The notes below the pieces were generated by a model. That model saw nothing but the letters and a program-made list of their open reading frames with translations, made no database searches and was not told the DNA's origin. From Bacteroidia bacterium (lineage in GTDB: Bacteria > Bacteroidota > Bacteroidia > Chitinophagales > JAUHXS01): a stretch of 64,000 nt of DNA. Numbering within the stretch: position 1 is the first letter of the stretch; each line of letters opens with the position of its first letter. Shown in pieces: positions 34,124-43,185 of the stretch. Location: NCBI GenBank assembly GCA_030426955.1, contig JAUHXS010000011.1, positions 1 through 64,000 on the forward strand. The letters run 5' to 3'. A program made the translations under genes and the position numbers.

Positions 34124-35545
34124 ATGGAGTTTCATTCGCTTCAGTTTCTTGTTTTTTTCCTACTGGTATTTATTTCCTTTTGGTATTTGAATAATAAGGG
34201 GAAAAGAAACCTTACCAACCTTTTAATAGTAATTGCAAGCTATACATTCTACGGTTTTTGGGATTGGCGATTTTTATCTTTAATTCTACTTTCAAGTGTA
34301 GTTGATTTTACTTTAGGAGCTTATATTGCTGGTGCCAGATCTTCATTATCCAGAAAAATTGGCTTATGGACGAGCGTTATAGTTAACTTAAGTATTCTGG
34401 GATATTTTAAGTATTGTGATTTTTTTATTGAATCATTTAATGATTTATATGTGCTGTTTACGGGAAAGCCTTCTAATATTTATTTACTTAATATTATTCT
34501 CCCTCCTGGTATTAGCTTTTATACTTTTCAAACATTAAGTTATACCATTGATATTTACAGAAACAAAACAAAGCCTACAAAGGATATCCTGGCCTTTTTC
34601 TCGTTTGTAAGCTTTTTTCCTCAATTGGTTGCAGGCCCTATAGAGAGAGCAGAAAAACTATTGCCTCAATTCTTAGTGATAAAAAAGACTAATATAGATG
34701 ATATAAAAGATGGCTTGAGAAGAGTTCTTTGGGGAATTTTTAAAAAGGTGGTTATTGCAGATAACTGTGCTTTTCATGCAAATATTATTTTTGAGGATTA
34801 TACTAATCAACCAGCTTCAACGCTGATATTAGGAGCTGTTCTTTTTTCATTTCAAATTTATTGTGATTTTTCGGCATATTCAGATATTGCTATAGGCTCT
34901 GCTAAAATGTTAGGCTTTCATTTAATGGAAAATTTTAAAATGCCTTATTTTTCGAGAAGTATTACAGAGTTTTGGAAGCGTTGGCATATTTCATTAACCA
35001 GTTGGTTTAGAGACTACGTATATATACCGCTAGGCGGTAATAGGGTTAGCAGGGTAAGAAATGTTTTAAATATTGGCATTGTCTTTTTAATTAGTGGATT
35101 TTGGCATGGAGCTAATTGGACTTTTATATTCTGGGGGCTAATACACTTTATGATATACTTGCCATACGTTTTAAGAAAGAAAAATAAAAGCAATGAAAAA
35201 ACAAAGATACAAATCAAGCAATTTCCACAAATTTTGATGACATTTTCCATTGTTACTTTTGCGTGGATATTTTTTAGAAGTGCATCAATTACTTCGGCTT
35301 TCGAATATATTCATGGCATTTTGGATTACAATACAATTTTTTCATTGCCTACTTTGGGTAAAAGTGGAGTTATTTATGTCTTAATCATTTTGTTAGTTGA
35401 ATGGATTAGTAAAAATATGATTCATCCCCTTGAAGCATTAAAAGGTAAACCTTTTGTCATTAGATGGGGAGTTTACTATTTGTTAGCTGCATTTATATTC
35501 TACTTTAGCGGACAGGAACAACAATTTATTTATTTTCAATTCTAG
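34124..35545 (+). CDS. MBOAT-family O-acyltransferase, AlgI-like
   Basis: A 473-residue membrane protein with about ten helices. Family marks are YTFYGFWDWRFLSLILLSS, LPPGISFYTFQTLSYTIDIYR, FFPQLVAGPIERAEKLLPQ, MPYFSRSITEFWKRWHISLTSW (split here over two conserved blocks) and LISGFWHGANW with the invariant histidine near residue 328. AlgI-like proteins pass acyl groups, usually acetyl, across the membrane to an exopolysaccharide with help from a periplasmic partner. The next gene, three bases on, is a candidate for that partner. Confidence 0.88.
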   Translation: MEFHSLQFLVFFLLVFISFWYLNNKGKRNLTNLLIVIASYTFYGFWDWRFLSLILLSSVVDFTLGAYIAGARSSLSRKIGLWTSVIVNLSILGYFKYCDFFIESFNDLYVLFTGKPSNIYLLNIILPPGISFYTFQTLSYTIDIYRNKTKPTKDILAFFSFVSFFPQLVAGPIERAEKLLPQFLVIKKTNIDDIKDGLRRVLWGIFKKVVIADNCAFHANIIFEDYTNQPASTLILGAVLFSFQIYCDFSAYSDIAIGSAKMLGFHLMENFKMPYFSRSITEFWKRWHISLTSWFRDYVYIPLGGNRVSRVRNVLNIGIVFLISGFWHGANWTFIFWGLIHFMIYLPYVLRKKNKSNEKTKIQIKQFPQILMTFSIVTFAWIFFRSASITSAFEYIHGILDYNTIFSLPTLGKSGVIYVLIILLVEWISKNMIHPLEALKGKPFVIRWGVYYLLAAFIFYFSGQEQQFIYFQF

Positions 35546-35547
35546 AG

Positions 35548-36567
35548 ATGCACAATAAAATTGCACTTCGCTTTTTATTATTTATTTCACCGGTAATAAT
35601 ACCATTGTCACTATTTCTGTATCTAGATCCGTTTAATCTGTTTTCGTTGCCCAGCACAGAAACTCCTATTGGTGGCAGAAGCATCGACTTTTATGCTACC
35701 TGTAATTTAATTCGAAACAATGAATCAATTAAATATAATTCTTTTGTTTTTGGTAGTTCAAGGACATTGGCATATAGAATGAGTGATTGGCAAAAATACT
35801 TAAGTAATGAAGATATTCCTTTTCGATTTAGTGCTAGCAGCGAAAACCTTTTTGGAATTTATAAAAAGTTTAAATTTTTAAAACGCAAACAAATTCCAAT
35901 TAAAAATGCACTTATAACTTTATCCCCAACTATTTTTAATAAAAAAGAAATATATCAAAAGGAAATAATAACATGTATTCGGCACCCTGAAATATCGGGT
36001 GATTCATGGATTAGTTTTTACTTAAAGTACTTTAAGGCATTTCTGAATCCTAAGTTTTTTATAGCATTAATAGATTTTAAGATTTCGGGTCAGCAAAAAA
36101 ATTATATGAACAAGTATCTGCAGTTTAGACCAATTAGGCATGACAATTTAACCAACGATATTTTTTTAAACGACTATGACAGTCTGATAAAATCCGACTC
36201 AGTTAAATATTATTATGAAACAAGAAAAGCTTTATTTGATGAATTTAGCGATACGACATTGCGAACGTATCCTCCGTATATCAGTAATGAGGATTCTTTA
36301 ATGCTAACAGAAATAAAAAATATTTTATCTGAAAATAATACGAGCTATAAGGTTTTAATTCATCCACTATTCAATAAACGAGTAATGTATTTTAAAGATT
36401 TGAAAATATTAGAGAATATTTTTGGAAGAAATAATCTTTATGATTTTTCGGGTGTAAATCAATTTACATTAAATAGAGGCTATTATTATGAGCAATCACA
36501 TTATAGACCTTTGCTTGGGAAAATAATCTTAGATACGCTTTACATAGACGGTGGTCTAGTGGACTAA
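35548..36567 (+). CDS. Membrane-anchored SGNH-like protein, probable MBOAT partner
   Basis: A 339-residue protein with one N-terminal membrane helix (about 5-25), followed by a long periplasmic part. FGSSRTLAYR at about 68-77 could be the nucleophile block of an SGNH/GDSL-like fold (GSSR), and YYYEQSHYRPLLGKIIL near the end resembles the Asp/His block, although the Asp is replaced by Glu or lies elsewhere (LYDFSGVN). Such anchored proteins (AlgJ, AlgX, DltD type) work with MBOAT acyltransferases. Direct coupling to the MBOAT gene supports this. The family is inferred, not recognised outright. Confidence 0.55.
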   Translation: MHNKIALRFLLFISPVIIPLSLFLYLDPFNLFSLPSTETPIGGRSIDFYATCNLIRNNESIKYNSFVFGSSRTLAYRMSDWQKYLSNEDIPFRFSASSENLFGIYKKFKFLKRKQIPIKNALITLSPTIFNKKEIYQKEIITCIRHPEISGDSWISFYLKYFKAFLNPKFFIALIDFKISGQQKNYMNKYLQFRPIRHDNLTNDIFLNDYDSLIKSDSVKYYYETRKALFDEFSDTTLRTYPPYISNEDSLMLTEIKNILSENNTSYKVLIHPLFNKRVMYFKDLKILENIFGRNNLYDFSGVNQFTLNRGYYYEQSHYRPLLGKIILDTLYIDGGLVD

Positions 36568-36617
36568 TGCTTAACAGTACAACTTTATTATTATTAAAAA
36601 ATGTAACTTTACAAATC

Positions 36618-37631
36618 ATGAATAAATTAAGCATTGGTATAATTGGTTATGGGTATTGGGGACCCAATTTAGTGAGGAATTTTTCATCTTTATCAAATTG
36701 TAAAGTACACACCGTAGCAGATTTTAGATCAGAGAGGACTGATTTAATCAAAAAAAATAACCCTACAATAAATACAACAAATAATCCTGAAGATTTAATC
36801 AATAATAATGAAATAGATGCAATAGTGATTGCAACTCCTGTTTTTACACATTTTGAATTAGCCAAGAAGGCACTATTGGCAAATAAACATGTTTTGCTAG
36901 AAAAACCAATGACTTCGACTGTTGCGGAAGCAGAAGAGTTGATCAACTTAGCTGAACAGAAAAGTAAGGTGCTAATGGTGGATCATACCTTTTTATACAC
37001 TGGTGCAGTGCAAAAGCTCAAAAGTTTAATCAACGGTGGAACGATCGGAAAAGTTAAATATTTTGATTCAACGAGAATAAACCTTGGTCTTTTTCAACCT
37101 GATGTTAACGTACTTTGGGACTTGGCTCCACATGATATTTCAATTCTTAACTATTTAATTGATGATAAGCCATATAGTATTAACGCTACAGGAGTTTCAC
37201 ATACTAATAATGAAATTGAGAATATTGCTTATTTAACGGTTAATTATGAGTCTGGTTTTATTGCTCACTTTAATTGTTCGTGGACATCTCCTGTGAAAAT
37301 AAGAATGTTGTTGCTTGGTGGAGATGAGAAGATGGTCGTATTTAATGATTTAGAGCCAACCGAAAAAATAAAGATTTACGATACTGGATATAGTCACAAG
37401 ACAGATGAGGAAAAACAAAAAATACTGGTAGATTATAGAGCTGGAGATGTTTATATCCCTAAGCTTGAAAGTAAAGAAGCGCTTTTTGGAATGGCTAGTG
37501 ATTTTACTAATGCAATAATAAACGGTGATAAACCAATAGCTGATATGCAGTCTGGGCTAGAAGTGATTAAAATACTGGAAGCGTCTAATAAATCTATTAA
37601 AAATCAAGGGAAAGAAATACTACTAAGCTAA
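36618..37631 (+). CDS. Gfo/Idh/MocA-family sugar oxidoreductase, WbpB/WlbA-like
   Basis: About 337 residues with the NAD(P) motif [47 protein letters not shown] with the conserved lysine, and [28 protein letters not shown] is the substrate-binding region of this branch. It is the first of three contiguous genes (oxidoreductase, N-acetyltransferase, aminotransferase) that, in Wbp/Wlb pathways, place an acetamido group on C3 of a UDP-sugar. The ATG at 36618 gives the normal N-terminus; an in-frame ATG 51 bases upstream adds an unusual leader and is less likely. Its last base is the first base of the acetyltransferase start. Confidence 0.82.
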   Translation: MNKLSIGIIGYGYWGPNLVRNFSSLSNCKVHTVADFRSERTDLIKKNNPTINTTNNPEDLINNNEIDAIVIATPVFTHFELAKKALLANKHVLLEKPMTSTVAEAEELINLAEQKSKVLMVDHTFLYTGAVQKLKSLINGGTIGKVKYFDSTRINLGLFQPDVNVLWDLAPHDISILNYLIDDKPYSINATGVSHTNNEIENIAYLTVNYESGFIAHFNCSWTSPVKIRMLLLGGDEKMVVFNDLEPTEKIKIYDTGYSHKTDEEKQKILVDYRAGDVYIPKLESKEALFGMASDFTNAIINGDKPIADMQSGLEVIKILEASNKSIKNQGKEILLS

Positions 37632-38122
37632 TGTCACAGGTTTTAAATGTAGATTCACCGAAACAAGCTCTTGTAAATGTTGAAGTAGGGGAAAATGTGA
37701 AAATCTTCAACTTTGTCAATGCATATGGATGTACTATTGATGACGGAAGTAAAGTTGGATCCTTTGTTGAGATTCAAAAAGGCGCATCAATAGGAAAGAA
37801 CTGCAAGATATCTAGTCATAGTTTTATTTGCGAAGGAGTACACATTGAAGATAATGTATTTATTGGGCATAATGTTACATTTATAAATGACCGTTTCCCT
37901 CGTGCCACAAACGAAGATGGAAGTATTCAAAATGATGATGATTGGGAATTAGAAAAGACATACATAAAAAAAGGAGCTTCTTTAGGCTCTAGTGTCACAG
38001 TCTTATGCGGCGTAACTATTGGAGAAGGAGCGATTGTAGGCGCTGGTTCTGTTGTTACTAAGGATGTAGCTCCAAGAACAATAGTTGCTGGGAATCCAGC
38101 AAAATTTCTTAAAAACGTATAA
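37631..38122 (+). CDS. Left-handed beta-helix N-acetyltransferase, WbpD/WlbB-like
   Basis: A 163-residue hexapeptide-repeat protein. It has [17 protein letters not shown], the signature region of UDP-3-amino-glucuronate N-acetyltransferases, then [45 protein letters not shown] split across the last coils. It probably acetylates the 3-amino group made by the next gene's product using acetyl-CoA. Start overlaps the oxidoreductase stop by one base (TAATG). Confidence 0.85.
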   Translation: MSQVLNVDSPKQALVNVEVGENVKIFNFVNAYGCTIDDGSKVGSFVEIQKGASIGKNCKISSHSFICEGVHIEDNVFIGHNVTFINDRFPRATNEDGSIQNDDDWELEKTYIKKGASLGSSVTVLCGVTIGEGAIVGAGSVVTKDVAPRTIVAGNPAKFLKNV

Positions 38123-38125
38123 ATA

Positions 38126-39217
38126 ATGATTAACTGTCTAGATCTTAAAGGTCAACACCAAGCTATTAAAGAAGAAGTTTTTGAGGCTTTTGAAAGAGTA
38201 TATGCTAATACAGCTTTTTCTGGAGGCCCTTTTGTCGCTGAGTTTGAAGAAAGTTTTGCAAGGTTTTGTAAAACAGATTATGCAGTAGGGGTAAACAGTG
38301 GCACTTCAGCGCTTCATTTGGCAATGTTAGCACTTGGAATAGGACAAGGAGATGAAGTAATTTTGCCAGCAAATACCTTTATAGCTACAGCTTGGGGGAT
38401 ATCATACACAGGGGCAACTCCAGTTTTTGTTGATTGTTTAGCAGATACTTGGGAGATAGATCCTACCGAAGTAGAAAAGAAAATCACAGATAAGACTAAA
38501 GCCGTTGTAGGAGTTCACTTATATGGACAACCTTGTGATATTGATACCTTAAAAGGAATTTGTGAAAAGAACAGTATTTACTTTTTAGAAGATGCAGCTC
38601 AGGCACATGGTGCCACATATAATAACATTCCTGTAGGTAGCTTCGGTGAGATGGCTTGCTTTAGTTTTTATCCTGGTAAAAACCTAGGAGCATGTGGAGA
38701 AGGTGGAGGTATCACAACAAATAATAAAAGTTATTATGAGCATCTCCAGAGTCTTAGAAATCATGGTTGTAAAGAGCGTTATTATCATGACGAGGTCGGC
38801 TTCAATATGCGTATGGGAGGATTAGAAGGTGCATCATTGAATATTAAGCTTAAATATCTTTCAGATTGGAATAATAGGAGGAAAGAAATTGCTAAAAGGT
38901 ACCTTTCTGAGGTTAAAAACGATAAGATAAAAATGCAATTTCAGCCTGAGAATACAGACTCAGTATTTCATTTATTTGTCGTAACAACTGAAGATAAAGA
39001 CGGTTTTTGTGACTATTTAAAATCAAATGGAGTTAATCCTGCATTTCATTACCCAGTTCCGTGTCATTTGCAGAATGCTTATGCTGATCTTGGATATAAG
39101 AAGGGCGATTTTCCGAACTCGGAATATTTAGCAAGTCACTGTGTTTCAATGCCTATGTATGCAGAGTTGACCGATGAACAAGTGTCAACGGTTATTGATG
39201 TGCTCAACCGTTATTAG
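38126..39217 (+). CDS. DegT/DnrJ/EryC1/StrS aminotransferase, probably sugar C3
   Basis: A 363-residue PLP enzyme: CLDLKGQHQAIKEEVFEAF, VGVNSGTSALHLAMLALG, HLYGQPCDID, LEDAAQAHGA, and the PLP lysine Lys185 in FSFYPGKNLGACGEGG. The N-terminal block and FYPGKNLGA resemble 3-aminotransferases such as QdtB/FdtB and WbpE/WlbC. With the two genes before it, it would complete a 3-acetamido-3-deoxy sugar. In Porphyromonas the WbpE homologue PorR is needed for the glycolipid that anchors T9SS cargo. Confidence 0.85.
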   Translation: MINCLDLKGQHQAIKEEVFEAFERVYANTAFSGGPFVAEFEESFARFCKTDYAVGVNSGTSALHLAMLALGIGQGDEVILPANTFIATAWGISYTGATPVFVDCLADTWEIDPTEVEKKITDKTKAVVGVHLYGQPCDIDTLKGICEKNSIYFLEDAAQAHGATYNNIPVGSFGEMACFSFYPGKNLGACGEGGGITTNNKSYYEHLQSLRNHGCKERYYHDEVGFNMRMGGLEGASLNIKLKYLSDWNNRRKEIAKRYLSEVKNDKIKMQFQPENTDSVFHLFVVTTEDKDGFCDYLKSNGVNPAFHYPVPCHLQNAYADLGYKKGDFPNSEYLASHCVSMPMYAELTDEQVSTVIDVLNRY

Positions 39218-39220
39218 CTT

Positions 39221-40255
39221 ATGCTTAAAAGTGCAGTCCAAAAGTTGATTTGCCCATCCTGTCGTTCGGCAAAATCACTAAAAGAAACTGTTTTTAGCGA
39301 AGGGTTGAATGCCCATATAGAGAATGGAGTATTGTCATGTACTAAATGCGAGGTATGGTATCCTATCGAGGGCGAATTGCTTGAGTTGACCGTAGGCGAC
39401 TTAGTGTATAAAGAAGATCGCCAAAAATTTCATAGCCGATTTAGTAAAGAATTTGATAAATATGAAATCCCCAATAAGTCTGAGACTGATCAGGGCAATT
39501 CCCCTGATCAATTAAAACAAAGGGATCATTATGATGATTTTGCGAATAATGAGAAGCTATCTTATGATGACTTTGAAAATTTACCCTTTTGGAAAGCAAG
39601 TGATAAAATTGTAATGAGTAGCTGGAGTAAGCAGGATATAACTTCTGATAAATGGGTATTGGATGTTGGATGCGGAAATGGCAGAAGTAGTGTACGCTTT
39701 TTTGATTCTGATATGAATTTACTAGGGTTAGATGTATCCAAAAATATGTTGAGAAAAGCCATTAAGAGGGTTCGTGATACACCATTTCATAAGACGAGGA
39801 CTTTTATCGTTGCAGATGCAAATGGTATTCCAGTTATTGATAGCTCATTTGATTATGCCGTGACTTCAGGTGTTTTAAGTAATCTTCCTGATGTATCTCA
39901 AACCTGTGCACATATCAATAGGACTCTAAGTAAAAAAGGAATTTATTTTGGACTGGAAAATAACCGGTCTATGTTTAGGGGTATTTTTGATGCTCTGGCT
40001 GGTATATTTGCTCCATGGAAAAATGAAAAAGGAAATACTCCTGAGGTAAACCAAAACATGTTGGAGGGGTTTCATAATGGGCTTAATGTCAATGTTAGTT
40101 CGATATCATCTGTTTTTCTGCCGCCAATAATATTTAATATGTTAGGTGATAAATTGGCTTTTTCTTTTTTAAAGTTGACCAATAATATTTTTTATACCTT
40201 AGGTCTAAAGAATCATGGTGGATTAATTATTTTTGAAATACAGAAAAATGATTGA
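39221..40255 (+). CDS. Methyltransferase with N-terminal Trm112-like zinc ribbon
   Basis: A 344-residue protein. The first 60 residues form a Trm112-like treble with CPSC (about 12-15) and CTKCEVWYPI (about 40-43), four cysteines that could hold zinc. A class I methyltransferase core follows with WVLDVGCGNGRSSV, LLGLDVSKNML, IVADANGIPVIDSSFDYAV and GVLSNLPD. A hydrophobic C-terminus may dock on the membrane. Its 3' end overlaps the next methyltransferase gene by eight bases. It likely modifies a sugar or lipid carrier; the acceptor is unknown. Confidence 0.78.
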   Translation: MLKSAVQKLICPSCRSAKSLKETVFSEGLNAHIENGVLSCTKCEVWYPIEGELLELTVGDLVYKEDRQKFHSRFSKEFDKYEIPNKSETDQGNSPDQLKQRDHYDDFANNEKLSYDDFENLPFWKASDKIVMSSWSKQDITSDKWVLDVGCGNGRSSVRFFDSDMNLLGLDVSKNMLRKAIKRVRDTPFHKTRTFIVADANGIPVIDSSFDYAVTSGVLSNLPDVSQTCAHINRTLSKKGIYFGLENNRSMFRGIFDALAGIFAPWKNEKGNTPEVNQNMLEGFHNGLNVNVSSISSVFLPPIIFNMLGDKLAFSFLKLTNNIFYTLGLKNHGGLIIFEIQKND

Positions 40256-41261
40256 GAATAATATCGTTCTCTTACTAAGAGATCCTAGGAGTAATTCAAA
40301 GCTAAAGTCAGATGGTAATGCCTTAGTTGCTGAAAATAACGCTACTTATAAAACAGACGGAAACTTAATTAATTTCTTGCATGATGAAAAAAACAAAGCT
40401 ACAGAAGAGGCGGCATCATTCAGATGGGATAAGTCAAAACGCCTAGAAACTGATAGTGGTTTTATTAAGCACCAGCTTAATGATTTTTTGCTTCGATATG
40501 GATTTGATAATATTGAATCTTTCAAAATATTCCTAAAAGATGTCAAAACCATTGCAGAAATAGGAGCAGGAGAAGGGAGGATGGTAGACTGGTTTTTAGA
40601 ATATAGCAATGCAACTATTTTTGCGTTAGAGTTAAGTGACTCAGTTTATTACCTTAAAGAAAAATACAAGAATAATGAAAGGGTGGTAGTAGTGAAAGCT
40701 GATGCATTATATCACCCCTTTGCAGATGGGTCAATCGATTTACTCTCCTGTGAACAAGCTATCCACCATACAGACAATCCTGGCAAGATATTTTCGTCAT
40801 TGTGTAAATCACTTTCAAGAAATGGGAAGGTAATTCTCGCCGTTTATGCAAAAAAATCAGCGATTAGAGAAAAATTTGATACGATAATTAGAGATACTAT
40901 AGCGAAAGAATCCTCAGAGCGTAAATTTGACTTAGCAAAAAAGATTACGGAGATCGGGCAAATACTTTCTGATATGAAAGTAGACGTAGAAGTGCCAAAA
41001 AGTTTTAGTGAATTTGGTAATCTTGCTGGTGAAAAGATGAGTTTGCAAAGGTTCTTATACTTTTCGGTTTTTAAATGTTTTTGGAATGATGATTTTTCAT
41101 TTGAAAAGTCTGTAGAGTTTAATCACGATTGGTACAGTTATCCAATTTGTAACAAAACTTCATTGGAAGAAGGTAGTTTGTGGTTTATTAAGAATGGTTT
41201 AGGTATTGATTATATTGATTCTAATGCTTCAAATATTAATATTCGAGGTTCAAAAAAATAA
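40248..41261 (+). CDS. SAM-dependent methyltransferase (pairs with the preceding one)
   Basis: About 337 residues. The N-terminal 55 residues keep the Trm112-like strand pattern (LLRDPRSNSKLKSDG...YKTDGNLINFL) but lack the cysteines, so this copy has no zinc site. The core has TIAEIGAGEGRMVDWF (motif I), IFALELSDSV, VVKADALYHPFADGSIDLLSCEQAIHH in two conserved blocks, and GKVILAVYA. The ATG at 40248 suits the family better than a start 15 bases earlier. The tandem arrangement suggests an old duplication with divergent acceptor. Confidence 0.75.
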   Translation: MIENNIVLLLRDPRSNSKLKSDGNALVAENNATYKTDGNLINFLHDEKNKATEEAASFRWDKSKRLETDSGFIKHQLNDFLLRYGFDNIESFKIFLKDVKTIAEIGAGEGRMVDWFLEYSNATIFALELSDSVYYLKEKYKNNERVVVVKADALYHPFADGSIDLLSCEQAIHHTDNPGKIFSSLCKSLSRNGKVILAVYAKKSAIREKFDTIIRDTIAKESSERKFDLAKKITEIGQILSDMKVDVEVPKSFSEFGNLAGEKMSLQRFLYFSVFKCFWNDDFSFEKSVEFNHDWYSYPICNKTSLEEGSLWFIKNGLGIDYIDSNASNINIRGSKK

Positions 41262-41263
41262 CT

Positions 41264-42199
41264 TTGATTTCGAAACCAGACATATCCATAGTTATTCCGT
41301 TTTTAAATGAAGAAGAAAGTATTCCTCTTTTGGTTAATTCTTTAAATGAATACTTAAAAACATTAGAGCAATCCTTTGAAGTTGTATTTGTTGACGATGG
41401 GTCAACGGACGACTCCATTCAAGTTTTAAAAAGATCAGGGCACAACTCCTATCGTGCCAAAATCGTGAAGCTTTCTAAAAACTATGGATCTATTTTAGCA
41501 TTAAGCGCTGGTATTCAAAATACCTCTGCAGATTTAGTAACATTTCAGTTTGCAGACTTACAAGACCCTTTAGAGTTACTTCCCCAATTGTATAGCAAAT
41601 ACAAAGAAGGAAATGATATTGTTTGGGCATGTAGAAATAAGGCAAATGAACAAAATCCATTCTTCTCTAGGATGTATGGAAACTTGATGCGGAAATATGC
41701 AGTCAGTAATTTCCCTAATAATGGCTTCGATATTGCTTTTTTTAACAAAAAAGTAAAAGATGAGCTAATTCAAAATGTAGAAAAAAACTCTTCTATATTT
41801 CTGCAAATATTAGATTTAGGATTTAAGCAAGATTATATTTATTATGATAAAAAAGACCGGAAAGCGGGCAAGTCAAAATGGTCTTTTGCTAAAAAGTTTA
41901 AACTAGTAGTTGATTCTTTTGTTGCATATTCCTATGCTCCAATAAGATTAGTCACGGTTGCCGGTGTGTTATTTGCTTTAGCTGGATTCTTATGGATGGC
42001 GTATATTATATTTTACGATCAGTTTATAGAAGACTTGCCACTAGGGCTACCCGCCTTATTATGTGTATTGCTAGTTGGCTTTGGAGTGACAAATATTTCT
42101 TTAGGAATAATCGCTGAATACCTTTGGAGAACATTAGATGTCTCCAGACAAAGAAAAGCATTCGTGATTGATGAAGTGATTCAAATAGATAAGCTATGA
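41264..42199 (+). CDS. GT2 polyprenyl-phosphate glycosyltransferase, DPM1/GtrB-like (second copy)
   Basis: A 311-residue protein with SIVIPFLNEEESIP, VFVDDGSTDDSI and LSKNYGSILALSAGI. The metal-site motif reads QFADLQDPLELL, where the first Asp of the usual DADLQDP is Phe. RKAGKSKWSFAKKFKLVVDSF precedes two C-terminal membrane helices. It should load a sugar onto undecaprenyl phosphate; the altered motif could change metal use or donor. A GT-C enzyme that could use the product is encoded at 43173. Start codon is TTG. Confidence 0.82.
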   Translation: MISKPDISIVIPFLNEEESIPLLVNSLNEYLKTLEQSFEVVFVDDGSTDDSIQVLKRSGHNSYRAKIVKLSKNYGSILALSAGIQNTSADLVTFQFADLQDPLELLPQLYSKYKEGNDIVWACRNKANEQNPFFSRMYGNLMRKYAVSNFPNNGFDIAFFNKKVKDELIQNVEKNSSIFLQILDLGFKQDYIYYDKKDRKAGKSKWSFAKKFKLVVDSFVAYSYAPIRLVTVAGVLFALAGFLWMAYIIFYDQFIEDLPLGLPALLCVLLVGFGVTNISLGIIAEYLWRTLDVSRQRKAFVIDEVIQIDKL

Positions 42200-43185
42200 A
42201 TATTTTAGTTACTGGAGGTGCAGGATTTATAGGTTCGCATTTAGTGGATCAATTATTGATGGAAGGGCATAGCGTATATGCATTAGATAACTTAAGAAAT
42301 GGGAAATTAGAAAATATACAAAAGGCAACGGAAAGCAACAATTTTTTCTTTATTCAGGGAGATATCTTGGAAAATAGTGATTTGGAAAAAGCTTTCGTTA
42401 ATGATATTGATATTGTTTATCACTTAGCTTGCTTAGGGGTTAGGCATAGTATTCATTCTCCGTTTGAAAACCATCAGGTAAATGCCGAGGGTTCTCTAAA
42501 AGTTTTAGAGCAAGCACTTAAAAATAAAGTAAAACACTTTTATTACATCTCAACAAGTGAAATTTATGGCAGAACGACTGAGTTTCCTATTACAGAAAAC
42601 AATCCTACCATACCATTAACCGTTTATGGATCAAGTAAATTGGCGGGAGAGCATTACACAAATTCTTACTTTGAATGCTATGGTTTAAATACAACAGTAT
42701 TGAGAATCTTTAATAACTATGGTCCTAGAGCACATTATGAAGGCGATAGTGGTGAGATCATACCACGTTCAATTGTAAAAATGTTGTATGATGAGCAACC
42801 GATTATTTTTGGTGATGGTCAAATTACAAGAGATTTTTACTTTGTAAAAGATACCGCAAAGCTACTGTGTTCTTTGATGCAATATGAAAATATCTCGGGA
42901 CAAACTTTTAACGTAGGCACTGGTGTTGAGATTACTATGAAAAATTTGATAGAGCGGTTAATTGATCTAATTCCTGAATATACATCAGGTATTAAATTTT
43001 TACCTGATAGACCAGCAGATGTTCCAAGATTATGGGTGGATGCATCAAAGCTAAAAAGTAATATTAGAGTGGAAGATGGAATTTCATTTGATGAGGGTCT
43101 GCAAGAAACGATTACTTATTATAAGACCCTGTCAAAAGGAAGAACATTAATAAATGAATTACAAGAGATAAATTGGAAAAAATAA
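42196..43185 (+). CDS. NAD-dependent sugar epimerase/dehydratase (extended SDR)
   Basis: A 329-residue protein with NILVTGGAGFIGSHLVD, VYHLACLGVRHSI, the catalytic Ser region YISTSEIYG, Tyr-Lys in YGSSKLAGEHY, LRIFNNYGPRAHYEGDSGEI and FGDGQITRDFYFV. The sequence is closest in style to UDP-glucuronate decarboxylase / 4-epimerase and LegB-type branches, but I cannot set the substrate. It overlaps the previous gene by four bases and the next by 13. Confidence 0.82.
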   Translation: MNILVTGGAGFIGSHLVDQLLMEGHSVYALDNLRNGKLENIQKATESNNFFFIQGDILENSDLEKAFVNDIDIVYHLACLGVRHSIHSPFENHQVNAEGSLKVLEQALKNKVKHFYYISTSEIYGRTTEFPITENNPTIPLTVYGSSKLAGEHYTNSYFECYGLNTTVLRIFNNYGPRAHYEGDSGEIIPRSIVKMLYDEQPIIFGDGQITRDFYFVKDTAKLLCSLMQYENISGQTFNVGTGVEITMKNLIERLIDLIPEYTSGIKFLPDRPADVPRLWVDASKLKSNIRVEDGISFDEGLQETITYYKTLSKGRTLINELQEINWKK

